This document shows, piece by piece, positions 19,678 through 29,798 of a stretch of 64,000 nucleotides of DNA. The DNA lies in contig JAFZVV010000011.1 of NCBI GenBank assembly GCA_017617615.1, positions 372,001 through 436,000 of the forward strand. Direction: 5' to 3'. The translations under genes and the position numbers were made by a program. Source of the DNA: Prevotella sp. GTDB taxonomy: Bacteria > Bacteroidota > Bacteroidia > Bacteroidales > Bacteroidaceae. Positions within the stretch are counted from its first letter, which is position 1; every line of letters starts with the position of its first letter. The notes under the pieces were generated by a model that saw only the letters and a list, made by a program, of their open reading frames with translations, had not been told where the DNA came from and made no database searches.

Positions 19678-22600
19678 ATGAAAAAGAGCAGTATTTTGAT
19701 GATGTTGATGGCATTGTGTATGTCTGTCACATCTTTCGCCCAGGGCATCAAGGGTACTGTAATCGACGAGACAGGCGAACCTATTATCGGTGCCACTGTC
19801 TCCGATAAGGCAAATACCGGAAATGCCACCATCACCGATATTGATGGTCACTTCACCATCAATGTGAATGCCGGTCAGACGATAGTCGTCTCCTACATCG
19901 GCTATGAGACCCAGGAACTGATTGCCCGCGATGACATGACCATCCACATGGCTCCCGACAACAAGGTGCTCGATGAGGTCGTCGTCGTCGGTTACGGCGT
20001 ACAGAAGAAGAGCAATGTCACGGGTGCCATCTCGCAGGTAAAGCCCGAGGACATGGAGAACCGAACCATTTCCAACGCCCAGCAGGCACTTCAGGGAAAG
20101 ACCTCGGGCGTGCAGATCATTTCCTCTTCGGCAGCCCCAGGCAGTTCGCCCACGGTGCGCATCCGTGGTTATTCCTCCAATGTGAGTTCCGAACCGCTCT
20201 ATGTGGTCGATGGTGTGCGCCTGAGCGACATCAGCGGCATCGACCCCAGCACCATCGCCTCGATGGAAATCCTCAAGGATGCCGCCTCTGCCGCCATCTA
20301 TGGTGCCGAAGCAGGTAATGGCGTGGTGCTTATCACCACGAAGAAAGGCAAGCCTGGTGAGGGAAAGATTTCCTACGACTTCATGTACACCGACGAGAGC
20401 CTTGCACGCATCCCCAAGATGCTCAACGCCGAGCAATACATCAACTACATGGACGAGGGTAATATATTCTCTAGAGAATACTTACTGAAAAACTGGGACG
20501 GAAAGACCAACACCGCTTGGACCGACGTGGCGTTCAACCATGGTCACATGCAAAAGCATGCCCTCTCGTTCACCGGGGGTAACGACCGCGGCAACTACTA
20601 CCTCTCGCTCGCGTACCTTGACAATAACGGTATCGTGAAGGGTGATGCTGATGTATACAAACGTCTCACCGCCACCATCAACGGTGAGTACAAAATTAAG
20701 GACTGGCTGAAGGTGGGCACGACGAACCAGATAGAGAAATACGACGTGCGTGCAGTGTCGTCGAACAGCGAGTATGGCTCGTTGCTCACCTCCATCCTGA
20801 TGCTCGATCCCCTTACCCCCGACACCTATACCTACGACGAGTTGCCTTACCAGATGCTGAATGCCATGAACAATGGCAAGCAATTCCTGCAAGATGCCAA
20901 CGGCAACTACTATGCCGTATCGAAGTTCTATGCCGGTGAGCAGTATCATCCCATGATCATGCGCGACAACAATACCTCGAAGACCGTGGGATTCAACGTC
21001 AATGGCTCCATCTACGGCGACTTCATGCCCGTGGCAGGACTAACCATTACCTCACGCTTCGGTTACCGTCTGTCGGGCATGCGCAACAGCGGTGCCTCAC
21101 TGCCTTTCTATGGCAATGCCGTACAGAGCCGCGACTACCTCGACTTCAGCAGCAGTTCCTCAACTTCCATCTACTACCAGTGGGAGAACTTCGCCAACTA
21201 CATGAAGACCTTCGGTGGCCATACCGTGACGGCCATGGTGGGTATGTCGTTCCAGAAGTCGACCAGCGACAATGTCAGCGGTTCGCTGACCAGCAACGGC
21301 GAAGATGCCCTGAAGAAAAACGACCCACTGTTCTACTACCTGAACTATGCCAACGCTTCCGCCACGAAGGGTGTTTCGGGCGAGACCAACGAGAGCACGA
21401 AGTATTCGTACTTCGGACGTCTGAGTTACGACTATCTGGGCCGTTACCTGCTGCAGGCATCGCTGCGTGCCGATGCCGCCGACTTGTCGAAACTCTCGAA
21501 GAAGACGCGCTGGGGTTACTTCCCCGCCGTGTCGGTGGGATGGACCATCAGCGAGGAGAGCTTCTTCGAGCCATTGAAGAAAACCTTCGACAGCCTGAAG
21601 TTCCGTGCCAGTTGGGGACAGAATGGTAGCCTGTCGGCACTCAGTGGCTACAGTTACAGCACCGACATGGCGCTTGGCGGACTATACCCATTCACTCCTG
21701 GAATTATCTACACACAGGCTGCCGCACCCTCTACAATGGGTAACGAGGACCTGAAATGGGAGACATCCGAACAACTGAACTTCGGTTTCGACGGACTGCT
21801 CTTCGGGTCACGCATGTCGTTCGGCATCGACTACTTCATCAAGAAGACCAAGGACCTGCTGGTATGGAATACCACGCCATCGCTCATCATCGGCGGTTCC
21901 ACCTCGCCCATCAATGCCGGTAACGTGGAGAACAAGGGCTTCGAATTCGAACTGGGCTGGCGCGACCACATCGGCGACTTCAGGTACGGCATCCGTGCCA
22001 ACCTTTCTACACTGACCAACAAGGTGACCTATATCGATCCTTCCATCACCCGTCTTACGGGAAGTACCTTCCACACCTATACCGTGACCTACTTCGAGCA
22101 GGGCTTTCCCGTGTATTATTTCCGTGGATATGAGTTCGCCGGTGTCGACAAGGAAACTGGTAACCCCACATTCAAGGACCTCGATAATGACGGCAAGGTG
22201 TCGGACGGTGACCTGACCTATATCGGCGATGCCATTCCCGACTTCACCTACGGCATCACGCTGACGGCAGCGTGGAAAGGCTTCGACCTCACCGTCTTCG
22301 GCACGGGCTCGCAGGGCAACAAGATTTTCAACTGTATCAATCGTCCCGACTACGCCGCCTCCAACCGCCTGAAAGAAGTGTTCTACGACAACCGCTGGAC
22401 ATCGGAAAACAAGAACGGTACCGTTCCCCGTGCCGGTGCGTCCGACATGGACAAGTATGCCTGCTCCAGCGCGATGATCTACGACGGTTCGTATTTCAAG
22501 ATCAAGCAGATTCAGCTCGGCTACACCCTACCGAAGAATCTCATCAGCAAGGCTTATCTCAGCCATGCCCGCATCTATGCTTCGCTCGACGACTACTTCA

Positions 22601-22725
22601 CCTTCTCCAAGTATCCTGGTTTCGACCCCGAGGCTTCTGCCAATGCCACCACTGGTATGGGTGTCGACAAAGGCAGTTATCCTACATCCAAGAAGATTGT
22701 ACTCGGACTGAATATAGAATTTTAG
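19678..22725 (+). CDS. SusC-like TonB-dependent glycan transporter
   Basis: This 1015-residue outer-membrane beta-barrel imports oligosaccharides using TonB/proton-motive force. After the signal peptide (MMLMALCMSVTSFAQ) comes a carboxypeptidase-D-like regulatory domain (GIKGTVIDETGEPIIGATV to SYIGYETQEL, residues ~23-80). The plug follows, with the SusC-type motif NVTGAISQVKPEDMENRTISNAQQALQGKTSGV and VRIRGYSS. The barrel ends with LGLNIEF, whose terminal Phe suits BAM insertion. SusD follows 37 bases later, so the two should form the usual pedal-bin complex. It is the first gene of the PUL operon, driven by the regulated promoter upstream. Confidence 0.96.
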   Translation: MKKSSILMMLMALCMSVTSFAQGIKGTVIDETGEPIIGATVSDKANTGNATITDIDGHFTINVNAGQTIVVSYIGYETQELIARDDMTIHMAPDNKVLDEVVVVGYGVQKKSNVTGAISQVKPEDMENRTISNAQQALQGKTSGVQIISSSAAPGSSPTVRIRGYSSNVSSEPLYVVDGVRLSDISGIDPSTIASMEILKDAASAAIYGAEAGNGVVLITTKKGKPGEGKISYDFMYTDESLARIPKMLNAEQYINYMDEGNIFSREYLLKNWDGKTNTAWTDVAFNHGHMQKHALSFTGGNDRGNYYLSLAYLDNNGIVKGDADVYKRLTATINGEYKIKDWLKVGTTNQIEKYDVRAVSSNSEYGSLLTSILMLDPLTPDTYTYDELPYQMLNAMNNGKQFLQDANGNYYAVSKFYAGEQYHPMIMRDNNTSKTVGFNVNGSIYGDFMPVAGLTITSRFGYRLSGMRNSGASLPFYGNAVQSRDYLDFSSSSSTSIYYQWENFANYMKTFGGHTVTAMVGMSFQKSTSDNVSGSLTSNGEDALKKNDPLFYYLNYANASATKGVSGETNESTKYSYFGRLSYDYLGRYLLQASLRADAADLSKLSKKTRWGYFPAVSVGWTISEESFFEPLKKTFDSLKFRASWGQNGSLSALSGYSYSTDMALGGLYPFTPGIIYTQAAAPSTMGNEDLKWETSEQLNFGFDGLLFGSRMSFGIDYFIKKTKDLLVWNTTPSLIIGGSTSPINAGNVENKGFEFELGWRDHIGDFRYGIRANLSTLTNKVTYIDPSITRLTGSTFHTYTVTYFEQGFPVYYFRGYEFAGVDKETGNPTFKDLDNDGKVSDGDLTYIGDAIPDFTYGITLTAAWKGFDLTVFGTGSQGNKIFNCINRPDYAASNRLKEVFYDNRWTSENKNGTVPRAGASDMDKYACSSAMIYDGSYFKIKQIQLGYTLPKNLISKAYLSHARIYASLDDYFTFSKYPGFDPEASANATTGMGVDKGSYPTSKKIVLGLNIEF

Positions 22726-22726
22726 G

Positions 22727-22757
22727 AGATAGAAGATTCAAAATTGAAGATAGAAAC
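22727..22757 (+). repeat. Dispersed AT-rich repeat after susC stop
   Basis: The susC-susD gap contains agattcaaaattgaagat, built from the units TTCAAAATTGAAGAT. The same units occur after the stop codons of the FKBP gene near 36.7 kb and of rnc near 56.5 kb, always in the sense direction of the upstream gene. Confidence 0.5.
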
Positions 22758-22762
22758 ATTTA

Positions 22763-24349
22763 ATGACAAAGACAATGAAAAAGAATATTTTCCATATAGC
22801 ATTGATGGTTGTGATGGCCATCACGACGCTGGCCTTCACCAGTTGCGACAGCGAGCTCGACATCCAGAAGCATGGCAATTTGGGAAGCATGGACGACTTC
22901 TACACCAACGACGAGAATGTCATGCAGGCCACGGCGTCCCTCTACACCGAGATGAGAGGATTCTACTTCAACTGGTTCTTCACCAAGAACCTACTCTCCG
23001 ATGACATCTGGTGCGGTGGAGGTTCACGTGGTGACAACGGTGAGATGGAGAAACTCAACGAGTATACCTTCGGCACCGACCACAGTATGATACAGAGCCT
23101 CTATTCCGGCCTCTATGGCATCATCTACAAAGCCAACCTCATCATCGACAAGACACAAGGCGAGACTCCCGTCATGAAACGTGCCATCAACGAGGCCAAG
23201 GTGTTCCGTGCATGGGCCTCCTTCGAACTCGTCACCCTCTATGGCACCGCTCCTGTGGTCGACCATCTGCTCACCCCCGATGAGTACCGTCAGGCCAACG
23301 GCGACCCTGCCAATATGTGGGCACTCGTGGAGAGCGACCTCACCGAGGCCATCAACAGCGGCATGCTGCCTTCGAAGACCAAAGTCGACGATGAGGAGAC
23401 AGGTATCCGTGTTACCAAGGAGACAGCACAGGCCTTCCTTGGCAAAGCCTACCTCTTCCAGGGCAAGTACAGCGAGGCTGCCGCCATGCTCGACAACGTC
23501 ATCAACTCGCAGTTGTATGCCCTTTTCACCGACGACTACGACAAGCAGTTCCATGCTGCATGGAACAATAATTGCGAGTCGCTCTTCGAACTCCAGAAGC
23601 GTTACGACACCGAGCAGATGTGGAGCCAGATGGACATGGTGTTTATCATGCAAGGCTGGCGTACCAGCGTGCTCAACTACGGTGGCCAGGCTGCTGCCGA
23701 ACTGGCACAGGGTACCTATGGCTTCTGCAATCCCCGCAAGTCGCTCTACGATGCATTTGTGGCGTGGGAAGGTGCCAACGGTTACCGCCTGAACAAGACC
23801 ATCCTTACCTACGACCAGGTGGAAAAGTATGGCGTATCCATCCAGACCGGACAGTATCTCTATGGCAACGAGGGGTATTTCATGTGGAAGAACCAGGCTT
23901 TGAAGGAAGACTGTGTCTCTGACATGTCGTTCTTCCAGGCTGCCCAGTACACCGACCTGAAGGTGATGCGCTATGCCGAGGTGCTGCTTCTCGCTGCTGA
24001 AGCGCATCTGCAGGCAGGCAACAACAGCAAGGCGCTCGACTACATCAACCAGATTCGTGTCCGTGCCAAGGAGAGTCCGCTACAGAATGTTACCCTCAAC
24101 GACATAAAAACTGAAAAACGCCTCGAACTCTGCAATGAGGCAGTGCGCTACCAAGACCTCGTGCGCTGGGGCGATGCCGCTGCGGCCATGGCCGAACAAG
24201 GCAAGCAAGTGCCTGATTATACCACCACAGGGGTGATGTGGAAATACCAGAACGACAACTATGGTTTCAAGGAGAAGAACAAACTCCTGCCTATTCCTCT
24301 CAAGGAGATTGAACTCAATCCGAATATGACACAAAACAGCGGGTGGTAA
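22763..24349 (+). CDS. SusD-like surface glycan-binding lipoprotein
   Basis: This is the lid partner of the SusC transporter, a surface lipoprotein that binds the oligosaccharide above the barrel. The full frame is 528 residues; Met5 (22775, MKKNIFHIALM) is the more natural start because it leads directly into the lipoprotein signal. The lipobox is AFTSC, and the following DSELD is acidic, as expected for surface export in Bacteroidota. The SusD fold is shown by TPR-like helices with EAKVFRAWASFELVTLYG, KETAQAFLGKAYLFQGKYSEAA, and the C-terminal MRYAEVLLLAAEAHLQAGNNSKALDYINQIRVRA and EKRLELCNEAVRYQDLVRWG. Its sequence does not reveal the ligand. Confidence 0.95.
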   Translation: MTKTMKKNIFHIALMVVMAITTLAFTSCDSELDIQKHGNLGSMDDFYTNDENVMQATASLYTEMRGFYFNWFFTKNLLSDDIWCGGGSRGDNGEMEKLNEYTFGTDHSMIQSLYSGLYGIIYKANLIIDKTQGETPVMKRAINEAKVFRAWASFELVTLYGTAPVVDHLLTPDEYRQANGDPANMWALVESDLTEAINSGMLPSKTKVDDEETGIRVTKETAQAFLGKAYLFQGKYSEAAAMLDNVINSQLYALFTDDYDKQFHAAWNNNCESLFELQKRYDTEQMWSQMDMVFIMQGWRTSVLNYGGQAAAELAQGTYGFCNPRKSLYDAFVAWEGANGYRLNKTILTYDQVEKYGVSIQTGQYLYGNEGYFMWKNQALKEDCVSDMSFFQAAQYTDLKVMRYAEVLLLAAEAHLQAGNNSKALDYINQIRVRAKESPLQNVTLNDIKTEKRLELCNEAVRYQDLVRWGDAAAAMAEQGKQVPDYTTTGVMWKYQNDNYGFKEKNKLLPIPLKEIELNPNMTQNSGW

Positions 24350-24372
24350 TGCCAACCGAAATAGAATGACTA

Positions 24373-26025
24373 ATGAATAAAAGAATAGAAGTTATGAAAC
24401 AGTTGAAATATATCCTTTTGTTGTTGGCAGCCTTCGGCATCGCCTCCTGCGACAGCGATTCCATCGAAGACCTCAGTGGTGAGTTCGGCAACATCACCTT
24501 CTGCGACTTCACCAATGCCACCGTGCAACCCACCGACAAGTTGGCAAAGGGCGTCAAAGCCCTCAACACCACGTATACCGACAATGCGGGCAATACGCTC
24601 ACCCTACGCTTCGGGAGCAAGGAGTGGATTCTTGGTGAGGGCAGCTATGCACCTGTGGAGACCGTCAGCGGCGCAGGCACCTATTCCGGTACCATCAACG
24701 GTGCCGCCATTACTGATGGCAATGTCGACGTGAGTATTGTCGGTGACACATACTTCGTTTCCGGTCTGCTGAAAACCAACGACGGCAAGCAGTACAAAAC
24801 CTACTACAAGGGGCCGATGACCTTCATCGTCGGCGAGGACGACCCTGAGGCCAGCGGCTATACAATGAGCATTCAAAAGAGTCCGGTGAGTGTCTTCGAC
24901 TGGACTACCTTCACCTCTACCGACTATCCAGACGTGACGAAGTACACCATCAACATCAGCGACCCCACAGGCAAGCAGGTGGCTGTGTTCGATGCCATCA
25001 ACAGCAACAATCTGACTACCGAGCAACTCGCGGGCACCTATCACATTGAGAGTTATTCACATGAGCCGTTCCTCGTCGATGCCGGTTATTCAATACCCGA
25101 ATACGGTATGGCTGGCGGTAGTTGCTATATGGATGATGCCGGCAACATGCAGTACATCATAGGTGGAGGTACCATAGAGATAACTACCGTCATGGGTATC
25201 GACGGTAGCACGCTCTATTCCTTCAAGGGCACAGGCCTGAGTACGGTGGATATCGCTGGTGTTTCCAGCGAGGGCGGTTCCTTCAACATCATGTTCGTCT
25301 CTTATTTCGAAGTAAAGGGAGCGGCCTATAGAGACCTCACCATCGACAGCAGTATCCTCGGACAACAGATGAAATACTCCATCTATGTGCCCGATGGCTA
25401 TGACGGCCAAACCACCCTTCCCGTGCTCTATATGCTGCATGGGATGGGTGACGACCAGAACTCCTGGCTCGATAAGGGCAACCTGATGGCACTCACTAGT
25501 GCTGCCATAACTAAAGAAGACGTGGGCAAAGTGGTCGTCGTCATGCCCGATGCCAAGCAAACGTTCTATTGCAACGGCTTTCAGGACGGCATGCTCTACG
25601 AAGACTATTTCTTCAATGAACTCGTGCCCACCGTGGAGGGGATGTTGAATGTCGGCAAGGAGAAGTCGAAGCGTGCCGTCGGCGGACTGTCGATGGGAGG
25701 CTATGGTACACTCTACTATGCCGTGGAACACAGCGATATGTTCTGCTGTGCCTATGCCATGAGTCCCGCCTGCTACATCAATGGCCTGCCCAACCTCTTC
25801 GACCTCTATCCTGCCGCCAATATCGGCGAACTGCCCGACCTCACCATGGAGGTGGGAACGGAGGATACAACCGTCTATGGCACATGCCCATGGCTGGCAG
25901 GCACCATTCAGGCTCTCGGTCTCGCCAATTTCGAATATATCGAGCGTCCGGGTGTGCACGACTGGAAGTTCTGGATGGAGTGCTATCCCAAGTTCTTGGC
26001 CAAATTGGGCAAGTATTTCAAATAA
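24373..26025 (+). CDS. Surface lipoprotein with C-terminal CE1-type esterase domain
   Basis: The frame codes 550 residues from 24373, but Met8 (24394, MKQLKYILL) gives the better lipoprotein signal and 543 residues. Numbers here follow the longer form. The lipobox ends at Cys26, followed by DSDSIED, an acidic stretch typical of surface export. Residues ~30-310 look like two beta-rich modules with no named family. Residues ~320-550 are an alpha/beta-hydrolase of the CE1/esterase D type: oxyanion region LHGMGDDQNSW, nucleophile Ser440 in GGLSMGG, Asp498 and His529 in GVHDWKFW. It sits where a surface glycan-binding protein usually follows SusD, so binding and deacylation may be combined. The natural ester (feruloyl, acetyl or other) is not evident. 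Confidence 0.8.
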   Translation: MNKRIEVMKQLKYILLLLAAFGIASCDSDSIEDLSGEFGNITFCDFTNATVQPTDKLAKGVKALNTTYTDNAGNTLTLRFGSKEWILGEGSYAPVETVSGAGTYSGTINGAAITDGNVDVSIVGDTYFVSGLLKTNDGKQYKTYYKGPMTFIVGEDDPEASGYTMSIQKSPVSVFDWTTFTSTDYPDVTKYTINISDPTGKQVAVFDAINSNNLTTEQLAGTYHIESYSHEPFLVDAGYSIPEYGMAGGSCYMDDAGNMQYIIGGGTIEITTVMGIDGSTLYSFKGTGLSTVDIAGVSSEGGSFNIMFVSYFEVKGAAYRDLTIDSSILGQQMKYSIYVPDGYDGQTTLPVLYMLHGMGDDQNSWLDKGNLMALTSAAITKEDVGKVVVVMPDAKQTFYCNGFQDGMLYEDYFFNELVPTVEGMLNVGKEKSKRAVGGLSMGGYGTLYYAVEHSDMFCCAYAMSPACYINGLPNLFDLYPAANIGELPDLTMEVGTEDTTVYGTCPWLAGTIQALGLANFEYIERPGVHDWKFWMECYPKFLAKLGKYFK

Positions 26026-26034
26026 AAGAAGCTA

Positions 26035-27300
<1,266 letters not shown>

Positions 27301-27318
27301 TAATAAATGGAATTGATT

Positions 27319-27363
27319 TGAAGGGAAGTTAAAGAGGAGTATTATCCTTTTAACTCCCCTTCA
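27319..27363 (+). terminator. Hairpin between esterase and GH3 genes
   Basis: Arms 27319-27333 and 27349-27363 pair over 15 bases with one mismatch. Only short T runs follow, so it may be an attenuator or an mRNA-stabilising hairpin rather than a full terminator. A smaller hairpin gggc-gaa-gccc lies at 27403-27413. Confidence 0.5.
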
Positions 27364-27437
27364 ATGAATTATTTATCTTCATATTTTCTGTAATCTTAAA
27401 TTGGGCGAAGCCCGAAATACTCCAACACCCAAAAAAC

Positions 27438-29798
27438 ATGAAAAAATCACTCCTTTCTGCACTTGCCGTGGTCATCATCGCGGGTGGCTGTACCTCGGAA
27501 AAAGGACTTCAGAACACCATCAACCGTGAGGAGACAATGACCAAAATGTCGGTTGAAGACAAGGCACATTTCGTTATCGGTACAGGCATGGCGGGATTCA
27601 GCGGCGATGATGCCGTCATCGGCTCCACCCGTAGCCTCGTTCCCGGCGCCGCCGGCACTACCTATCCCCTCGACTCCCTCGGCATCCCCGCCATCGTACT
27701 GGCCGACGGTCCTGCCGGCCTGCGCATCGACGCTACCCGCGAGGGAGACCAGAACACCTACTACTGCACGCATTTCCCCATCGGCACGCTGCTCGCCTCG
27801 ACATGGAATACCCAACTCATCGAAGAGGTGGGAACCGCCATTGGTAATGAGGTGAAGGAATATGGTGCCGACGTGTTGCTCGCTCCTGCCGTGAACATCA
27901 TGCGCAACCCGCTCTGCGGCCGCAACTTCGAATACTACTCCGAAGACCCAGTGGTGGCGGGGAAGACTGCTGCCGCCTATATCCGTGGTGTGCAGAAGAA
28001 CGACGTGGGCACGAGCATCAAGCACTTCGCTGCCAACAACCAGGAAACCAACCGCATGAACACCGATGCGCACATCTCGCAGCGTGCTCTCCGTGAGATT
28101 TACCTCAAAGGTTTCGAGATTGCCATCAAGGAGAGCAAGCCCTGGACCGTGATGACGTCGTATAACTACATCAACGGCATCTACACATCAGAGAGCAAGG
28201 ACCTTGTTGAAACCATCCTCCGTGAGGAATGGGGATACGAGGGCACCGTGATGACCGACTGGTTCGGTGGCAAGGACGGTGCCAAGCAGATGTGGGCGGG
28301 CAACGACATGCTGCAGCCTGGTAAGGCTGAGCAGTTCGACTCCATCGTTGCCGGCGTAAAAAGCGGCAAACTTGCCGAGGCCGACCTCGACCGCAACGTG
28401 CAGCGTGTCCTCAATCTCGTGGAGAAGAGTCCGCGCTACCAAGGCTACCAGTATTCGAACAAGCCCGACCTGAAGGCCCATGCCGAGGTGACACGCCAGT
28501 CGGCTGCCGAAGGCATGGTACTGATGAAGAACGAGGATGCACTGCCTTTCAGCGAAGGCATCAAGAACGTGGCGCTTTATGGCAACACCTCCTACGACTT
28601 CATCGCCGGTGGCACGGGTTCCGGCAATGTCAACCACGCCTATGTCGTTTCCCTTCTCGACGGAATGAAGAACGGCGGATACACCGTCTCCGAGGAACTG
28701 AAGCAGACCTATGAGGCCTATCTCGCTGACTGTAAGGCAAAGACAGAGGCTGCCCTCGAGGCCGCTGCCAAGAAAGACCCCAACGCCGCCCAGTTGCAGC
28801 GTTTCCTGCCCCAGCCCCTGCCCACAGAGAAACAGTTCTCTGTCGACGAGTTGACAGCCCAGGCTGCTGCTGCCGACGTGGCGGTAATCACCCTCGGCCG
28901 TCTCTCGGGCGAGTTCCTCGACCGCAAGGTGGCCGACTTCAACCTCAGTGCCTCCGAGCGCTCGCTCGTGGAGCAGGTATGCGATGTCTACCACAAGGCT
29001 GGCAAGAAGGTGGTGGTGCTGCTCAATATCGGTGGCGTCATCGAGACGGCCTCGTGGAACGCCCTGCCCGATGCTATCCTCTGTGCATGGCAGGCAGGCC
29101 AGGAGGGTGGCAATAGCGTCGTCGACGTGCTCAGCGGCAAGCAGTCGCCTTCTGGGAAGTTCACCATGACATGGCCGGTGCAGTTCACCGATGCCTATTC
29201 ATCGAAGAACTTCCCCATCGACGAAGACCCCCGCATCGATATGTTGAACCAAGGACAGAAAGGCAACGTGCGGAATGTCGACTTCACCGACTATGAAGAA
29301 GACATCTATGTGGGATACCGCTATTTCGACTCCTTCAACGTGCCCGTGAGTTACCCCTTCGGCTTCGGCCTCAGCTACACCTCTTTCGACTACAGTGATG
29401 CGAAAGTCAACGCCAAGGGCGATGGCTATGAGGTGAGCGTCGTGGTGAAGAACACGGGTGAGCGCGAGGGCAAGGAAGTGGTGCAACTCTATGTCTCCGC
29501 TCCAGACAACAAGGCTGCCAACAAGCCCGTGAAGGAACTGAAGGCCTATGCCAAGACACGTCTGCTGAAACCTGGCGAGAGTGAGACCGTCACCCTTCAG
29601 GTTAAGGCTGCCGACCTCGCTTCCTACGATGAGGCTTCCTCGGCATGGGTAGTGGCAGCGGGCGATTATCAGTTCCTCGTCGGTGCCTCCTCACAAGACA
29701 TCAAGGCTACGCTCAGCGCTGCAGTGAAGGCCTTGACACAGAAGGCTAACGACGTGCTGAAGCCAGAAGTGAAGATGAACCTCTTAAAAAGACAGTAA
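27438..29798 (+). CDS. GH3 family glycosidase, lipoprotein
   Basis: This 786-residue family 3 glycoside hydrolase should remove terminal beta-linked glucose or a similar sugar (xylose or arabinose are alternatives) from imported oligosaccharides. Its lipoprotein signal ends AGGC (Cys18), and the next residues TSEKG are not acidic, suggesting a periplasm-facing lipoprotein. The barrel domain has the substrate motif DGPAGLR, KHFAANNQE, and nucleophile Asp274 in VMTDW. The second domain has the probable acid/base Glu492 in GRLSGEFLDR. A C-terminal fibronectin-III-like domain starts about residue 650. The next gene begins one base after its stop. Confidence 0.92.
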   Translation: MKKSLLSALAVVIIAGGCTSEKGLQNTINREETMTKMSVEDKAHFVIGTGMAGFSGDDAVIGSTRSLVPGAAGTTYPLDSLGIPAIVLADGPAGLRIDATREGDQNTYYCTHFPIGTLLASTWNTQLIEEVGTAIGNEVKEYGADVLLAPAVNIMRNPLCGRNFEYYSEDPVVAGKTAAAYIRGVQKNDVGTSIKHFAANNQETNRMNTDAHISQRALREIYLKGFEIAIKESKPWTVMTSYNYINGIYTSESKDLVETILREEWGYEGTVMTDWFGGKDGAKQMWAGNDMLQPGKAEQFDSIVAGVKSGKLAEADLDRNVQRVLNLVEKSPRYQGYQYSNKPDLKAHAEVTRQSAAEGMVLMKNEDALPFSEGIKNVALYGNTSYDFIAGGTGSGNVNHAYVVSLLDGMKNGGYTVSEELKQTYEAYLADCKAKTEAALEAAAKKDPNAAQLQRFLPQPLPTEKQFSVDELTAQAAAADVAVITLGRLSGEFLDRKVADFNLSASERSLVEQVCDVYHKAGKKVVVLLNIGGVIETASWNALPDAILCAWQAGQEGGNSVVDVLSGKQSPSGKFTMTWPVQFTDAYSSKNFPIDEDPRIDMLNQGQKGNVRNVDFTDYEEDIYVGYRYFDSFNVPVSYPFGFGLSYTSFDYSDAKVNAKGDGYEVSVVVKNTGEREGKEVVQLYVSAPDNKAANKPVKELKAYAKTRLLKPGESETVTLQVKAADLASYDEASSAWVVAAGDYQFLVGASSQDIKATLSAAVKALTQKANDVLKPEVKMNLLKRQ

